Origin: Hydrocarboniphaga sp965279055
Lineage (GTDB): Bacteria > Pseudomonadota > Gammaproteobacteria > Nevskiales > Nevskiaceae
Length of the DNA stretch: 64,000 nucleotides
Reading direction: 5' to 3'
Assembly (NCBI RefSeq): GCF_965279055.1
Contig: NZ_OZ257125.1
Location: forward strand, 620,001 to 684,000
Below the pieces are notes generated by a model that was not told the DNA's origin, ran no database searches, and saw nothing but the letters and a program-made list of their open reading frames with translations. Below, in pieces: positions 8,601 to 16,505 of this stretch. Numbering within the stretch: position 1 is the first letter of the stretch; each line of letters begins with the position of its first letter. The position numbers and the translations under genes are program-made.

Positions 8601-8701
8601 GCCGGTGACGCGCCCGCGCCCGCCTGCCGACGCAGGTCCGGACGCCGAAGCCTTCGACAGATCGGGTGCGGGTCAATCGTCCCGCACCGTCGGTTTTGCG
8701 G

Positions 8702-9079
8702 TCAGTCAGGCCGGCGGAAAACCCACCAGGCCACCGGCACGATCGCGACTTCCAGCAGCAGGTAGAACTGCAGCAGCGGCGCCGCTGGCCCGTCGACGAA
8801 GTAACTCACGATGCGGCCGGCGCAGAGGCCGCTGGTGAACACCAGCACCGTCAGCAGCGCGGCCTGGCGATAGCGCGCATCGAAGGCCGCATACAGCCAG
8901 AACAGGCCGAAGCCCAGGTACAGGCCGGTCACCGCCCTGAGCATGTGCGACAGGTTGGCGTCCAGTGTCGAAACGCCCAGCCACCGTCGTGCGAACCACG
9001 ACGGGCTCAAGCCGTAGCCGAGCGCGATCAGGCTGACCAGCACGAATGACAGCAGCAAAAAGCCCTGCTTGATGCGCAT
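8702..9079 (-). CDS. DUF4345 membrane protein
   Basis: 125 residues with four predicted membrane helices (about 6-24, 47-65, 72-90, 100-120). Features match the DUF4345 family: LRAVTGLYLGFGLFWLYAAFD and the C-terminal LLEVAIVPVAWW. Function unknown. It stands alone, downstream of the cyclase gene on the same strand with a 140-base gap. The ATG follows a GAGAGGGCA stretch that can serve as ribosome site. Confidence 0.8.
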   Translation of the reverse strand: MRIKQGFLLLSFVLVSLIALGYGLSPSWFARRWLGVSTLDANLSHMLRAVTGLYLGFGLFWLYAAFDARYRQAALLTVLVFTSGLCAGRIVSYFVDGPAAPLLQFYLLLEVAIVPVAWWVFRRPD

Positions 9080-9219
9080 TGCCCTCTCCTCGTGTCGCCT
9101 CGTTTTACGAATCCGACGCCGGCGCGATCACCTGCGCCGCAGCTTAGGCGCTGCCGCTTGCAGTGGCCAGCCGTGGTCGCAAACAACCACGTAGCCAAAG
9201 CTGGATCGTGTGCGGCGAT

Positions 9220-12200
9220 CTAGCGCGACGCCAGCCGCTGCAGCGCCGCACGCGCGCCGATGCGCGTGAACGCCAGCACTGCGCGCTCACGATGCGCGGC
9301 GGCCTGCTCCGGGTCTTCGCTCCAGCGCATGCGCATCAGATGCAGCCAGGGTTCGGCGACGATCGCGCCGGTGCCGGCGATCAGTTGTTCGACACGCTCC
9401 AGGCCCTGCTCAGCGCGGCCGCGGCTGGCAAACGGCTCGGGGATTTCGAGGTAGGCGAGCCAGCTCAGGATTTCCCAAACGCGCGCATGCGAGCGATACG
9501 CGCTGTCGATCGAGCTCTCCGCCGTGGCCAAGGCGCGCGGCAGATCACCGGCGCGCCGGTAGGCACGCGACAAGGTCGCCAGGACCTGCGGCTGGAACTG
9601 GTAGCCGTTGGCGCCGCGCGCCACCAGCGGCAGCGCCTGCTCAAGCAGACCGACCGCGATCTGCGGATCGCCAGCCAGCACATGCGCCTGGCCGAGGCCG
9701 CGCAGCGCGATCGCACGGAAATACGAACTGCCGGTTTCCTCGGCGCGTTGCATCGCGAGTTCGCCGTGGCGGATCACGCCGTCGTAGTCGCCGGTGAATT
9801 GCGCGAGGTCGATCCAGGTGCCGTGCATCCAGCTGGCAATCCGGTTCTCCGGCCCGGCATAGGCGAGCACCGCATGCAACTGCTGCTGCGCCTGTGCGAG
9901 CTGGCCGAGCCAGCCGAGCATCAGCGCGTAGAACGCGCGCGACAGGTAGTTGTCGCGGCCGACAGGCTCGGTCAGCCAGGCATCGCCGCCGGTTCGCGTG
10001 ATGATGTCGACGCCTTCGCGCGGATAGCCCGCGGTGCTGTGCACCAGCAGCAGCTGCAGGCGGAAGCGGTTGATCAGATCCAGCGCGCCGCTGTCGACGG
10101 CGAGCTGCATCGCGCGGGCGACGAGCTGTATCGCCTGCTGCGCGTCGCCGCGGTGCAGCTGTTCGGCGCTGTAGGAGATCAGCAGCTCGGCCTGCGCGGC
10201 AGTGTCCTGGCTGGCGCGTGCGAGCTCGCTGGCCTGTCGATAGGCGTTTTCGACTTCGTCGGTCGACAGGTCGGTGAACTGCGCCTGGCGCACGATGCCG
10301 GCCAGCGCCTGCACGCGCATGCGCTCGGCCTGCGCCGATCGCGGCGCCTGTTCGAGATTGCGGATCGCCAGTCGGAACTGAGCCAGCGCGGCGTTGGCGC
10401 CGAGCGTGGCGGCCGCGCGGGCCGCCTGCAGATTCCATTCGGCCGCCCGCAGCCACTGGCGTGCGCGGCGCCAGTGATGCGCGATCGCCGGCGCGGCTTC
10501 GTCTGCGGGCCGATCGAGCGGGTGCTGCTGTTCCAGCTGCTGCGCGAGCAGCCCATGCGCGGCGACGCGCTGCGACTCCAGCTGCGTGCGGTAGACCACG
10601 TCCTGGCTCAGTGGATGGGCGAATTCGTAGCGCCCCGGCGTGTCGAGAAGCGGGACGATGAAGCCGCGCTTGCGCAGCGTCAGCAGGCTGTCGGCGAGTG
10701 CGGAGTCGTTGGCGCCGCTGAGCGCCTGCAGCAGCGACTCGTCGAATTCCAGGCCGATGATCGAGGCCGATTGCAGCAGGCTCTTGTCGGCGTCGGCCAG
10801 CCGGTCGACACGCGCCGCGATCAGCGCGTGCACCGTGTCGGGAATCGTCCAGCTGACGATCGGCTTGTCGAGCAGATAAGCGCCGCGCCGGCCCTGCAGA
10901 TGCCCGGCCTCGCACAGCGACTGCACCGCCTCTTCGACGAAGTAGGGATTGCCGCCGGCGCGCTGCTGCAATTGCAGCGGCAAAGCGGCGACGCTCGGAT
11001 GCGGGCCGAGCAATTGCTGCGCGAGATTGTCGATATCGGCCGGGCCGAGCGCGCTCAGTGCGATGCGCCGCTCCGGACGGCTGTGCAGCCAGCCCTGGTC
11101 GTGGCCGGGCCGGAAGTTCAGCAGCAACAGCGTCGACGTGCCGGCGATCTGCGCGGCCAGCAGCTGCAGGAAGGCGAGGCTGCCTTCGTCGAAAAAATGC
11201 ACGTCTTCGATCAGCAGCAGCTGCGGCGTCTCGCTGCGCGACAGCAGCCGCGCCATCAGCTCGAACAGCTGGCGCCGGTCTGCGGCAAAGCCGGCCGCGG
11301 CATCGGCGCCACGACGCTCGCCTTCGCCGAGGAATTCCAGCAGCCGCGGCAGCAGCGCCACCGACGCCGGATCGAACAGCAGCAGCGCGCCGGCCGCGAG
11401 CTGGCGCAGATCGCCATCGCCTTCGGCGGCGCCGCCGCGCAGGCGCTGGCGGACCAGCGCCTGCACCGGCAAAAACGGCACCGCGGTCGCGTAGGGCACG
11501 CCGCTGACGCGGTGCACGGCGACGCCGGCGCGCTCGCAGTCCTGCGCGAACTCATGGCACAGCCGGCTCTTGCCGATGCCGGCTTCGCCGATCACCGCCA
11601 CGATGTTGCCGCGCCCGCCTTGCATCTCGGCGAGCGCATCGCGCAACTGCTGGCGCTCGGCGTCGCGGCCGACCAGGCGCGTCGCACCGCGCGCGAGGCC
11701 GCGCTCCAGCCGCGTCCGGCTCGGCCCTTCGCCTTCGACTTCGAATACGCGCACCGGCGCCTCGCTGCCGGCGACGCGCATGTCGCCGAGATCGCGCAGC
11801 CTGAAATAGCCTTCGGCGAGCAGCGCGGTGTTGCGGGTCGCGTAGATGCGGCCGGGCTCGCAGATCTGCTCCATGCGCGCCGCCAGATGCACGGTCAGGC
11901 CCTGCGCGGTGTAGTCCATGCGCAGGTCGTCGCCGATCGCGCCGACGACGACGTCGCCGGTATTGAGCCCGGCCCGGAACGACAGGTTGAGCCCGGTCGA
12001 CAGCCGCAGCTCGTCGGCGTAATCGCGCACCGTGCGCTGGATTTCCAGCGCGGCGAAACAGGCGCTGGAGGCATGCGCTTCCAGCGCCAGCGGCGCACCG
12101 AACAGCGCCATGATGCCGTCGCCGGTGTACTGGTTGATGGTGCCGTCGTAGCGATGCACCGCGGCGCCGAGCAGCGCGAAATAGCGATTGAGGATCTGGT

Positions 12201-12498
12201 GCCAGGCCTCGGCGCCGGCCTGCTCGGCCAGCCGCGTCGAGCCCTTGATGTCGACGAACAGCACGGTGACGCGCTTGCGCTCGCCGATCATCGCCGCGCG
12301 CGTCGTCAGCACGCGCTCGCTCAGATGCGGCGGTGTATAACGGCGGCGTGCGCGGTTCGCCTGCTCGGATTCGCTGTCGTCGAGCCGGTTGCCGCATTGG
12401 TTGCAGAACCGGGCCTGGGCCGGATTGCTCGCCTGGCATTGGGAACAGACCCGCATGACGTCTCCGGACGTGGCGCTTGATGGCAAATTATCGCTCAT
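9220..12498 (-). CDS. Zinc-ribbon / class III cyclase / STAND-type ATPase regulator
   Basis: 1092 residues. The N-terminus has a four-Cys zinc ribbon (C18, C21, C32, C35), followed by a class III nucleotide cyclase domain (about 75-255) with metal aspartates D83 (LFVDIKGST) and D127 (YTGDGIMALF). An AAA/STAND ATPase follows with Walker A GEAGIGKS at 304-311 and LLIEDVHFFDEGS as Walker B. The C-terminal third is helical TPR-like repeats. The usual transition-state Asn (TVNLAAR) is His at 204 (TVHLAARM) while R208 is kept, so catalysis may be altered or lost. A start at 12456 would still include the ribbon. Probably cytoplasmic signal integration; input unknown. Confidence 0.88.
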   Translation of the reverse strand: MSDNLPSSATSGDVMRVCSQCQASNPAQARFCNQCGNRLDDSESEQANRARRRYTPPHLSERVLTTRAAMIGERKRVTVLFVDIKGSTRLAEQAGAEAWHQILNRYFALLGAAVHRYDGTINQYTGDGIMALFGAPLALEAHASSACFAALEIQRTVRDYADELRLSTGLNLSFRAGLNTGDVVVGAIGDDLRMDYTAQGLTVHLAARMEQICEPGRIYATRNTALLAEGYFRLRDLGDMRVAGSEAPVRVFEVEGEGPSRTRLERGLARGATRLVGRDAERQQLRDALAEMQGGRGNIVAVIGEAGIGKSRLCHEFAQDCERAGVAVHRVSGVPYATAVPFLPVQALVRQRLRGGAAEGDGDLRQLAAGALLLFDPASVALLPRLLEFLGEGERRGADAAAGFAADRRQLFELMARLLSRSETPQLLLIEDVHFFDEGSLAFLQLLAAQIAGTSTLLLLNFRPGHDQGWLHSRPERRIALSALGPADIDNLAQQLLGPHPSVAALPLQLQQRAGGNPYFVEEAVQSLCEAGHLQGRRGAYLLDKPIVSWTIPDTVHALIAARVDRLADADKSLLQSASIIGLEFDESLLQALSGANDSALADSLLTLRKRGFIVPLLDTPGRYEFAHPLSQDVVYRTQLESQRVAAHGLLAQQLEQQHPLDRPADEAAPAIAHHWRRARQWLRAAEWNLQAARAAATLGANAALAQFRLAIRNLEQAPRSAQAERMRVQALAGIVRQAQFTDLSTDEVENAYRQASELARASQDTAAQAELLISYSAEQLHRGDAQQAIQLVARAMQLAVDSGALDLINRFRLQLLLVHSTAGYPREGVDIITRTGGDAWLTEPVGRDNYLSRAFYALMLGWLGQLAQAQQQLHAVLAYAGPENRIASWMHGTWIDLAQFTGDYDGVIRHGELAMQRAEETGSSYFRAIALRGLGQAHVLAGDPQIAVGLLEQALPLVARGANGYQFQPQVLATLSRAYRRAGDLPRALATAESSIDSAYRSHARVWEILSWLAYLEIPEPFASRGRAEQGLERVEQLIAGTGAIVAEPWLHLMRMRWSEDPEQAAAHRERAVLAFTRIGARAALQRLASR

Positions 12499-12514
12499 CG
12501 GCTCAGAGACGAAC

Positions 12515-12570
12515 TGTAGGAGCGGGCTTGCCCGCGACTGTGCCCGGTCGCGGGCAAGCCCGCTCCTACA
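12515..12570. repeat. Palindromic repeat (GTAGGAGCGGGCTTGCCCGCGA family)
   Basis: Perfect 24-base arms at 12515-12538 and 12547-12570 with an 8-base loop. This REP-like sequence is common in Pseudomonas and Xanthomonadales. It fills the gap between the hydrolase and cyclase genes, and its right arm supplies the hydrolase stop codon (TAG, 12566-12568). Confidence 0.95.
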
Positions 12571-13429
12571 TCAGAAAACCGACCACCAGATCGGCAAAGC
12601 GCCCGGCCTGTTCCCATTGCATGAAATGGCCGGCATCGGGCATCGCGACCAGGTCCAGGCCGGCGGTGAAGTGCGGCTTCTGCCCCTGGAACATCGCCGG
12701 CGCGATACAGCCGTCCCGCCCGCCGTAGATCATCCGTGTCGGCACCGTCACCGCGGGGAATACCAGGCGGCGGGAGGCCGGGCTGATCAGGCTGCCGCTC
12801 AGCTGGCGATAGTAGGACAGCGCGGCTTTCAGCCGGCCCGGCTCGTCGAAATTCTGCTTCAGCGGTCGCAGCTCGGTATCGCCAAAAGCCCAGCCCGGTG
12901 ACCAGCGCGCGATCAGCTGTTCCAGCCAGCGATAGTCATCGCGCGGGATTTCCCATTCAGGAAACCAAGGCAGCTGGAAACGCAGCATGTAGCTGGAGCG
13001 ACGCAGCTGCTGCCAGCGCATGCGCAGCAGGAAATGGCCGGTATGCGGCACCGCGGCGGTGACCAGTCGCGTGACCCGTTGTGGCGCCAGATGCGCGGCG
13101 GCATACGCGGTGACCGCGCCCCAGTCGTGGCCGACGACGGCGAACTGCTCGGCGCCGAGCGCGTCGGCGAGGCCGATCACGTCGCCGGCCAGCGCTTCGA
13201 TGCGGTAGTCGCCGCCGGGCGCCAGCGCGCTGGGTGCGTAGCCGCGCATCGCCAGCGCGACCGCGCGGTAGCCGGCGGCGGCGACGCGATCGAGAATCGG
13301 CAGGAAGCCGCAGTAGGTGTCCGGAAAACCGTGCAGGAAAATCACCAGCGGGCCGCTACCGCGGCTGACGTAGGCCAGCGTGATGCCGGTGGCGGGGATG
13401 CGGCAGGTCTGGGGGGCTTCGCTGTTCAT
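12566..13429 (-). CDS. Alpha/beta hydrolase (epoxide-hydrolase-like)
   Basis: 287 residues. It has the oxyanion segment HGFPDT (33-38), the nucleophile elbow VVGHDWGAV with D102, an acidic residue in IYGGRDG and catalytic H268 in MPDAGHF. An Asp nucleophile and HGFP motif are typical of epoxide hydrolases and haloalkane dehalogenases; EPQR-like lid motifs were not resolved, so the substrate is open. The final codons and stop (FLM then TAG) run into the palindromic repeat. It probably shares a transcript with the cyclase gene. Confidence 0.88.
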   Translation of the reverse strand: MNSEAPQTCRIPATGITLAYVSRGSGPLVIFLHGFPDTYCGFLPILDRVAAAGYRAVALAMRGYAPSALAPGGDYRIEALAGDVIGLADALGAEQFAVVGHDWGAVTAYAAAHLAPQRVTRLVTAAVPHTGHFLLRMRWQQLRRSSYMLRFQLPWFPEWEIPRDDYRWLEQLIARWSPGWAFGDTELRPLKQNFDEPGRLKAALSYYRQLSGSLISPASRRLVFPAVTVPTRMIYGGRDGCIAPAMFQGQKPHFTAGLDLVAMPDAGHFMQWEQAGRFADLVVGFLM

Positions 13430-13536
13430 GTGCGGCAGCGTAGCCGAGAACGCGCGCCGCTAGCTTGCGACGCACGCGACGGCGTTTTCTTGCGCGCTAT
13501 AGTCGCGCCTCCATCAGGATCCAGGCCTTGCCGCAG

Positions 13537-14505
13537 ATGAGCGAAACCAAGCCGGTCACCTACGCCGACGTCAACGCGGCCGCCACCCGCATTCGCGGCC
13601 ACGCGCACCGCACGCCGGTGATGACATCGAGCAGGCTCGACGCCGAATTCGGCGCAAGCCTGTTCTTCAAATGCGAAAACCTGCAGCGAGCCGGCGCTTT
13701 CAAATTCCGCGGCGCGTTCAATGCGCTGTCGCGCTTCGACGAGCAACAGCGCGGCGCCGGTGTGGTCGCGTTTTCGTCGGGCAATCACGCGCAGGCGATC
13801 GCACTGTCGGCAAGGCTGCTCGGCATTCCGGCAACGATCGTGATGCCGGCCGACGCGCCGACGGTGAAAGTCGCGGCAACACGCGAATACGGCGGCAGCA
13901 TCGTGATCTATGACCGCTACACCCAGGACCGCGAGCAGATCGGTCGCGATCTGGCGCAGCAGCGCGGCATGACGCTGATTCCGTCCTACGATCATCCGGA
14001 CGTGATCGCCGGGCAGGGTACTGCGGCGAAGGAGTTGTTCGAAGAGGTCGGCGATCTCGATGCGCTGTTCGTCTGCCTGGGTGGAGGCGGTCTGCTGGCG
14101 GGCTCGGCGCTGGCGGCGCGTGCGCTGTCGCCGGCCTGCAAGCTGTTCGGCTGCGAGCCGCAAGCCGGCAACGACGGCCAGCGCTCGCTGCGCTCCGGCG
14201 AGATCGTGCACATCGACACACCCGACACCATCGCCGACGGCGCGCAGACCCAGCACCTCGGGCATTACACGTTTCCGATCATCCGCCGCGACGTCGACGA
14301 CGTGCTCACCGCCACTGATGCGCAATTGATCGAGGCGATGCGCGATTGCGCGGCCTACATGAAACTGATCGTCGAACCCACCGGCTGCCTGGGCCTGGCC
14401 GCTGCGCGCACGATGAAAGCGCAGCTGCAGGGCCAGCGTGTCGGCGTCATCATCAGTGGCGGCAATGTCGCGATGGACCGGTTCTGCGAGCTGTTGTCCG
14501 CATAG
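13537..14505 (+). CDS. PLP-dependent threo-3-hydroxyaspartate ammonia-lyase / serine-threonine dehydratase
   Basis: 322 residues, fold-type II PLP enzyme. K56 in AFKFRGAFN forms the Schiff base; SSGNHAQ binds substrate carboxylate and GGGGLLAG binds the PLP phosphate. There is no C-terminal ACT domain, so it is not a biosynthetic IlvA. Length and the N-terminus (SETKPVTYADV) most resemble threo-3-hydroxyaspartate dehydratases and serine racemases, producing oxaloacetate or pyruvate plus ammonia. The ATG at 13537 is preferred over more upstream starts, which would lie in the divergent promoter region. Confidence 0.85.
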   Translation: MSETKPVTYADVNAAATRIRGHAHRTPVMTSSRLDAEFGASLFFKCENLQRAGAFKFRGAFNALSRFDEQQRGAGVVAFSSGNHAQAIALSARLLGIPATIVMPADAPTVKVAATREYGGSIVIYDRYTQDREQIGRDLAQQRGMTLIPSYDHPDVIAGQGTAAKELFEEVGDLDALFVCLGGGGLLAGSALAARALSPACKLFGCEPQAGNDGQRSLRSGEIVHIDTPDTIADGAQTQHLGHYTFPIIRRDVDDVLTATDAQLIEAMRDCAAYMKLIVEPTGCLGLAAARTMKAQLQGQRVGVIISGGNVAMDRFCELLSA

Positions 14506-14512
14506 CCCTGTC

Positions 14513-15088
14513 TCAGGGCAGGTCGCGACCCGTCCCAAGACAGCCGCCGCGGCATGGCGCGCCAATGGCCGAATCCGATTGCAGTGTTCTCAGAAATCGC
14601 GCGATATCCGCGCGCGATTTGAGATGGAAGACGGTTTTGATCGCCGCCTGCGCGGCCACGTATTCCCGGTACTTCGGCGTCAGGTGCTTGTGGCAGAGCC
14701 GAAGCACGCGGTAGCCGTTCAACGTACCTTTCCACATCGGGCTTTTCTCGGGCCAGCCTTCCGGCGGCACGAAGCGCGACTTGATCAGGCGCTTCGTCAC
14801 CCACCAGGCGTGCAGCGCCAAAGGCAGGTCGACATAGACCAGGGTGTCGGCCGCGGCTAGGCGCGCCCAGGTGCTTTCCAAGCTGCCGAAACCTTCGATG
14901 AGCCACTCGGAACGATCGAGGAGCTCGCGATGCAACTCGGCATAGACATCGGCCGCAACGGCATCGCCGCCAGGCCGGAAGCAGAGCCTGTCCAGCGCAT
15001 GCAGCGGCAGTCCGGTGTTTGCCGCAAGCTGTTTTGCCAGCGTGGACTTTCCGCCACCGGCATTTCCGAATATGGCTACTTTCTTCAC
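14513..15088 (-). CDS. P-loop nucleotide kinase (FlaR/adenylate-kinase-like)
   Basis: 191 residues from GTG 15088. Walker A is GNAGGGKSTLAK near the N-terminus, followed by LPLHALDRLCF and WLIEGFGS, as in the DNA-topology-modulation (FlaR-like) and adenylate-kinase-like family. The last 25 or so residues (Cys/Gly-rich) look like an extension. I chose GTG 15088 because GAGAGA lies 4-9 bases upstream; an earlier ATG at 15124 would begin next to the terminator stem. A short leader ORF and a strong terminator lie directly upstream on this strand. Function unknown. Confidence 0.8.
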   Translation of the reverse strand: MKKVAIFGNAGGGKSTLAKQLAANTGLPLHALDRLCFRPGGDAVAADVYAELHRELLDRSEWLIEGFGSLESTWARLAAADTLVYVDLPLALHAWWVTKRLIKSRFVPPEGWPEKSPMWKGTLNGYRVLRLCHKHLTPKYREYVAAQAAIKTVFHLKSRADIARFLRTLQSDSAIGAPCRGGCLGTGRDLP

Positions 15089-15121
15089 GGCATCTCTCGC
15101 ATTGGTGCCACTCGTGCGAGA

Positions 15122-15147
15122 CAAAAAGCCCGCCGTAGTGGCGGGCT
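15122..15147 (-). terminator. Intrinsic terminator in the leader of the P-loop kinase gene
   Basis: On the - strand, AGCCCGCC / GGCGGGCT with a 5-base loop is followed by TTTTT. It lies between a 22-codon leader ORF and the kinase start, so it must be passed to express the kinase. The final codons of the leader ORF contain GGCGGGG, able to pair with the CCCGCC arm as an alternative hairpin. Confidence 0.8.
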
Positions 15148-15165
15148 CTGTTTAAACAGACAGCA

Positions 15166-15234
15166 CTATCCCCGCCGACTCTTCTGGAAGCGGCCGATAA
15201 TTCGGACAACGTTGTGTCGAGGTCTGGTTTGCAT
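15166..15234 (-). CDS. Putative leaderless 22-residue Arg-rich leader peptide
   Basis: ATG to TAG, beginning MQTRPRHNVV and ending KSRRG, with 6 Arg in 22 residues, several read from codons rare in this genome (AGA, CGA, CGA). The ATG is 9 bases after a TTTAAT -10 element, so a transcript would be nearly leaderless. The stop lies 19 bases before the terminator stem. No homologue is known to me; it could be chance, but promoter, ORF, terminator and gene order match a transcription attenuator. Confidence 0.4.
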   Translation of the reverse strand: MQTRPRHNVVRIIGRFQKSRRG

Positions 15235-15243
15235 GGTGCGCAG

Positions 15244-15271
15244 ATTAAAGCGAGCCTCTGCACGCTCGCAA
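15244..15271 (-). promoter_or_regulatory. Candidate promoter for leader ORF and P-loop kinase
   Basis: On the - strand, TTGCGA (15271-15266), a 16-base spacer, then TTTAAT (15249-15244). The predicted start of transcription falls within a few bases of the leader ATG. Confidence 0.5.
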
Positions 15272-15321
15272 GTTCCGGTAGACGTTGTCATTCCCGAGAA
15301 GGCGTAAATGACGAAGAACCT

Positions 15322-15756
15322 TCAGAACGGTAGCGGCAGCAAATCCGGCTCGACCCAGCCACGCCGTGCCTCGACGCTGAACAGTCGATCGCGTGACCAG
15401 TGCGCCAGCAGCCAGTCGGGCCGGCCGTAAGGCGAGGCCAATAGCGCATTCAGCGCCTCGAACATCGGCACGCCGGGACTTGCATCGAGCCAGGCGCGCG
15501 CGGCGCGCAACGAGGCCAGCGTGATGGTGTCGTGATAGCCGCTGCTGTCGGTGTTCTGTTTGCCGCAGGCCTCGTTGTAGGCGCGGATCAGCGCCGGCAT
15601 CTCGCGCGGCGCGTCGCGGGCCGGGTCGCGCAGCAGCGCGAAAGCGGCGGCAAAATGCGCGGCATGGGTCCAGGCCTCGCTGGGCAGGCTGTGGTCGAGA
15701 AAGCGGCCGGCGATGTGTTCGATCTCGGCGTCGCAGCTGAAGTGTCGCGGGTGCAT
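15322..15756 (-). CDS. Conserved hypothetical protein
   Basis: 144 residues, soluble and helical, rich in His and Trp (EAWTHAAHFAAAFALL, SSGYHDTITLA, WLLAHWSRDRLFSVEARRGWVEPDLLPLPF). I recognise it as a widespread uncharacterised type but can give no function. The ATG at 15756 has AAGGAG 9 bases upstream; a longer frame to 15801 would cross the terminator. It is preceded on its strand by a short ORF and a strong terminator, the same order as the P-loop kinase gene. Confidence 0.7.
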   Translation of the reverse strand: MHPRHFSCDAEIEHIAGRFLDHSLPSEAWTHAAHFAAAFALLRDPARDAPREMPALIRAYNEACGKQNTDSSGYHDTITLASLRAARAWLDASPGVPMFEALNALLASPYGRPDWLLAHWSRDRLFSVEARRGWVEPDLLPLPF

Positions 15757-15802
15757 CGGATATCGCTCCTTGGGTGAGAAAATGCCGGGCGGAGCTGCCA
15801 AA

Positions 15803-15825
15803 ACAAAACCCCGCCGGTGGCGGGG
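15803..15825 (-). terminator. Intrinsic terminator upstream of the hypothetical gene
   Basis: On the - strand CCCCGCC ACC GGCGGGG is followed by TTTTGTTTT. It may simply end the NYN transcript, but it also lies between a short His/Gln-rich ORF and the next gene. An upstream GCCCCGC at about 15848-15854 could compete for the GGCGGGG arm. Confidence 0.8.
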
Positions 15826-15858
15826 TCGTTCGATGATGCCGGTGGAAAGCGGGGCTGC

Positions 15859-15951
15859 TTAGCGCCCCCCGGATTCCGCCCGCACGCGAGCCAACACCGC
15901 CTGATGGCCGTGCTGTTGCTGTCGCGTGCGGTGGTGGTGGCGGTCGAACAT
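15859..15951 (-). CDS. Putative leaderless 30-residue His/Gln/Arg-rich leader peptide
   Basis: ATG to TAA, beginning MFDRHHHRTRQQQHGHQ. The ATG lies 7 bases after TAGAAT (15964-15959 on the - strand), the spacing expected when the start codon is the first transcribed base. The -35 region is weak. The stop is followed by a strong terminator and then the RBS of the 144-residue gene. A His/Gln run resembles amino-acid attenuator leaders, but the downstream gene is not a recognisable his or gln gene. It may be chance. Confidence 0.35.
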   Translation of the reverse strand: MFDRHHHRTRQQQHGHQAVLARVRAESGGR

Positions 15952-15958
15952 GCGGCGG

Positions 15959-15964
15959 ATTCTA
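15959..15964 (-). promoter_or_regulatory. Candidate -10 element of the second leader ORF
   Basis: TAGAAT on the - strand, five of six matches to TATAAT, 7 bases before the ATG at 15951. No convincing -35 (TTCTCT at 17 bases). It overlaps the intergenic edge of the NYN gene. Confidence 0.35.
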
Positions 15965-15974
15965 GCCGCGGTTT

Positions 15975-16505
15975 TTACGCAAGAGAAGTGACGGCTCGTG
16001 GCCCGCCGCTTTGCGGGTGTTCGAGCAGGGGCTGCAGTTGTTGCCAGGCCAGCTCGGCCGTTGCGGGGACCGGCGCGGCAAGCTCGAGCGCCGGAACCTG
16101 CAGCAAGTCGTCCGCGACGAATCCCGGCAGCAGCCGCGTCGGATCGTCGATCAGCTTGCGGAAGCGGCTGCGGTAGTCGCGATAGCGGTCGCGACTGACG
16201 ATGCTGGCGCCGCCGATGCGCGCATAGCGCAGCATCACGCCGTCGGCGGTTCGGCCCGCGGGCACTTCGATGCAGGGCCGCGGATACTGCAGCAGCTGCT
16301 GATAAATTTCGCCCTCGTGCTTCAGCGCATGGCGCGCGCTGGCGTCGAAGTACAGAAAGGCCTGATCGCCATTGGCCAGCAGCTGGCGCATCAGTGCGAG
16401 CGGAAAGCGCAGCGACGGCGGCATGCCGCACCAGTACGCGAGGTTCAGCGCGTCGATGAATACGCGTCGCCCCTGCTCGCCGAGGCTGTCGGCGGCGTTC
16501 GTCAT
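15975..16505 (-). CDS. NYN-domain (Zc3h12a-like) putative ribonuclease
   Basis: 176 residues. Acidic active-site positions typical of NYN/PIN nucleases are visible: RRVFIDALNLAYW with D18, LYFDASA, and SIVSRDRYRDYRSRF with D106 and following acidic residues. The ATG overlaps the MocR stop (ATGA), so the genes are translationally coupled. Substrate unknown; RNA is the usual target of the fold. The coupling to a PLP-type regulator is unexplained. Confidence 0.75.
   Translation of the reverse strand: MTNAADSLGEQGRRVFIDALNLAYWCGMPPSLRFPLALMRQLLANGDQAFLYFDASARHALKHEGEIYQQLLQYPRPCIEVPAGRTADGVMLRYARIGGASIVSRDRYRDYRSRFRKLIDDPTRLLPGFVADDLLQVPALELAAPVPATAELAWQQLQPLLEHPQSGGPRAVTSLA

Noticed and set aside
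9163..12480. A 1105-codon open frame on the + strand
   Set aside because: It is antisense to the cyclase/ATPase gene and its product is Arg/Gln/Ala-rich without domains; a GC-skew shadow.
15125..15320. Possible tRNA before the GC-rich terminator
   Set aside because: No cloverleaf, T-loop GGTTCGA-type motif or CCA end could be found.
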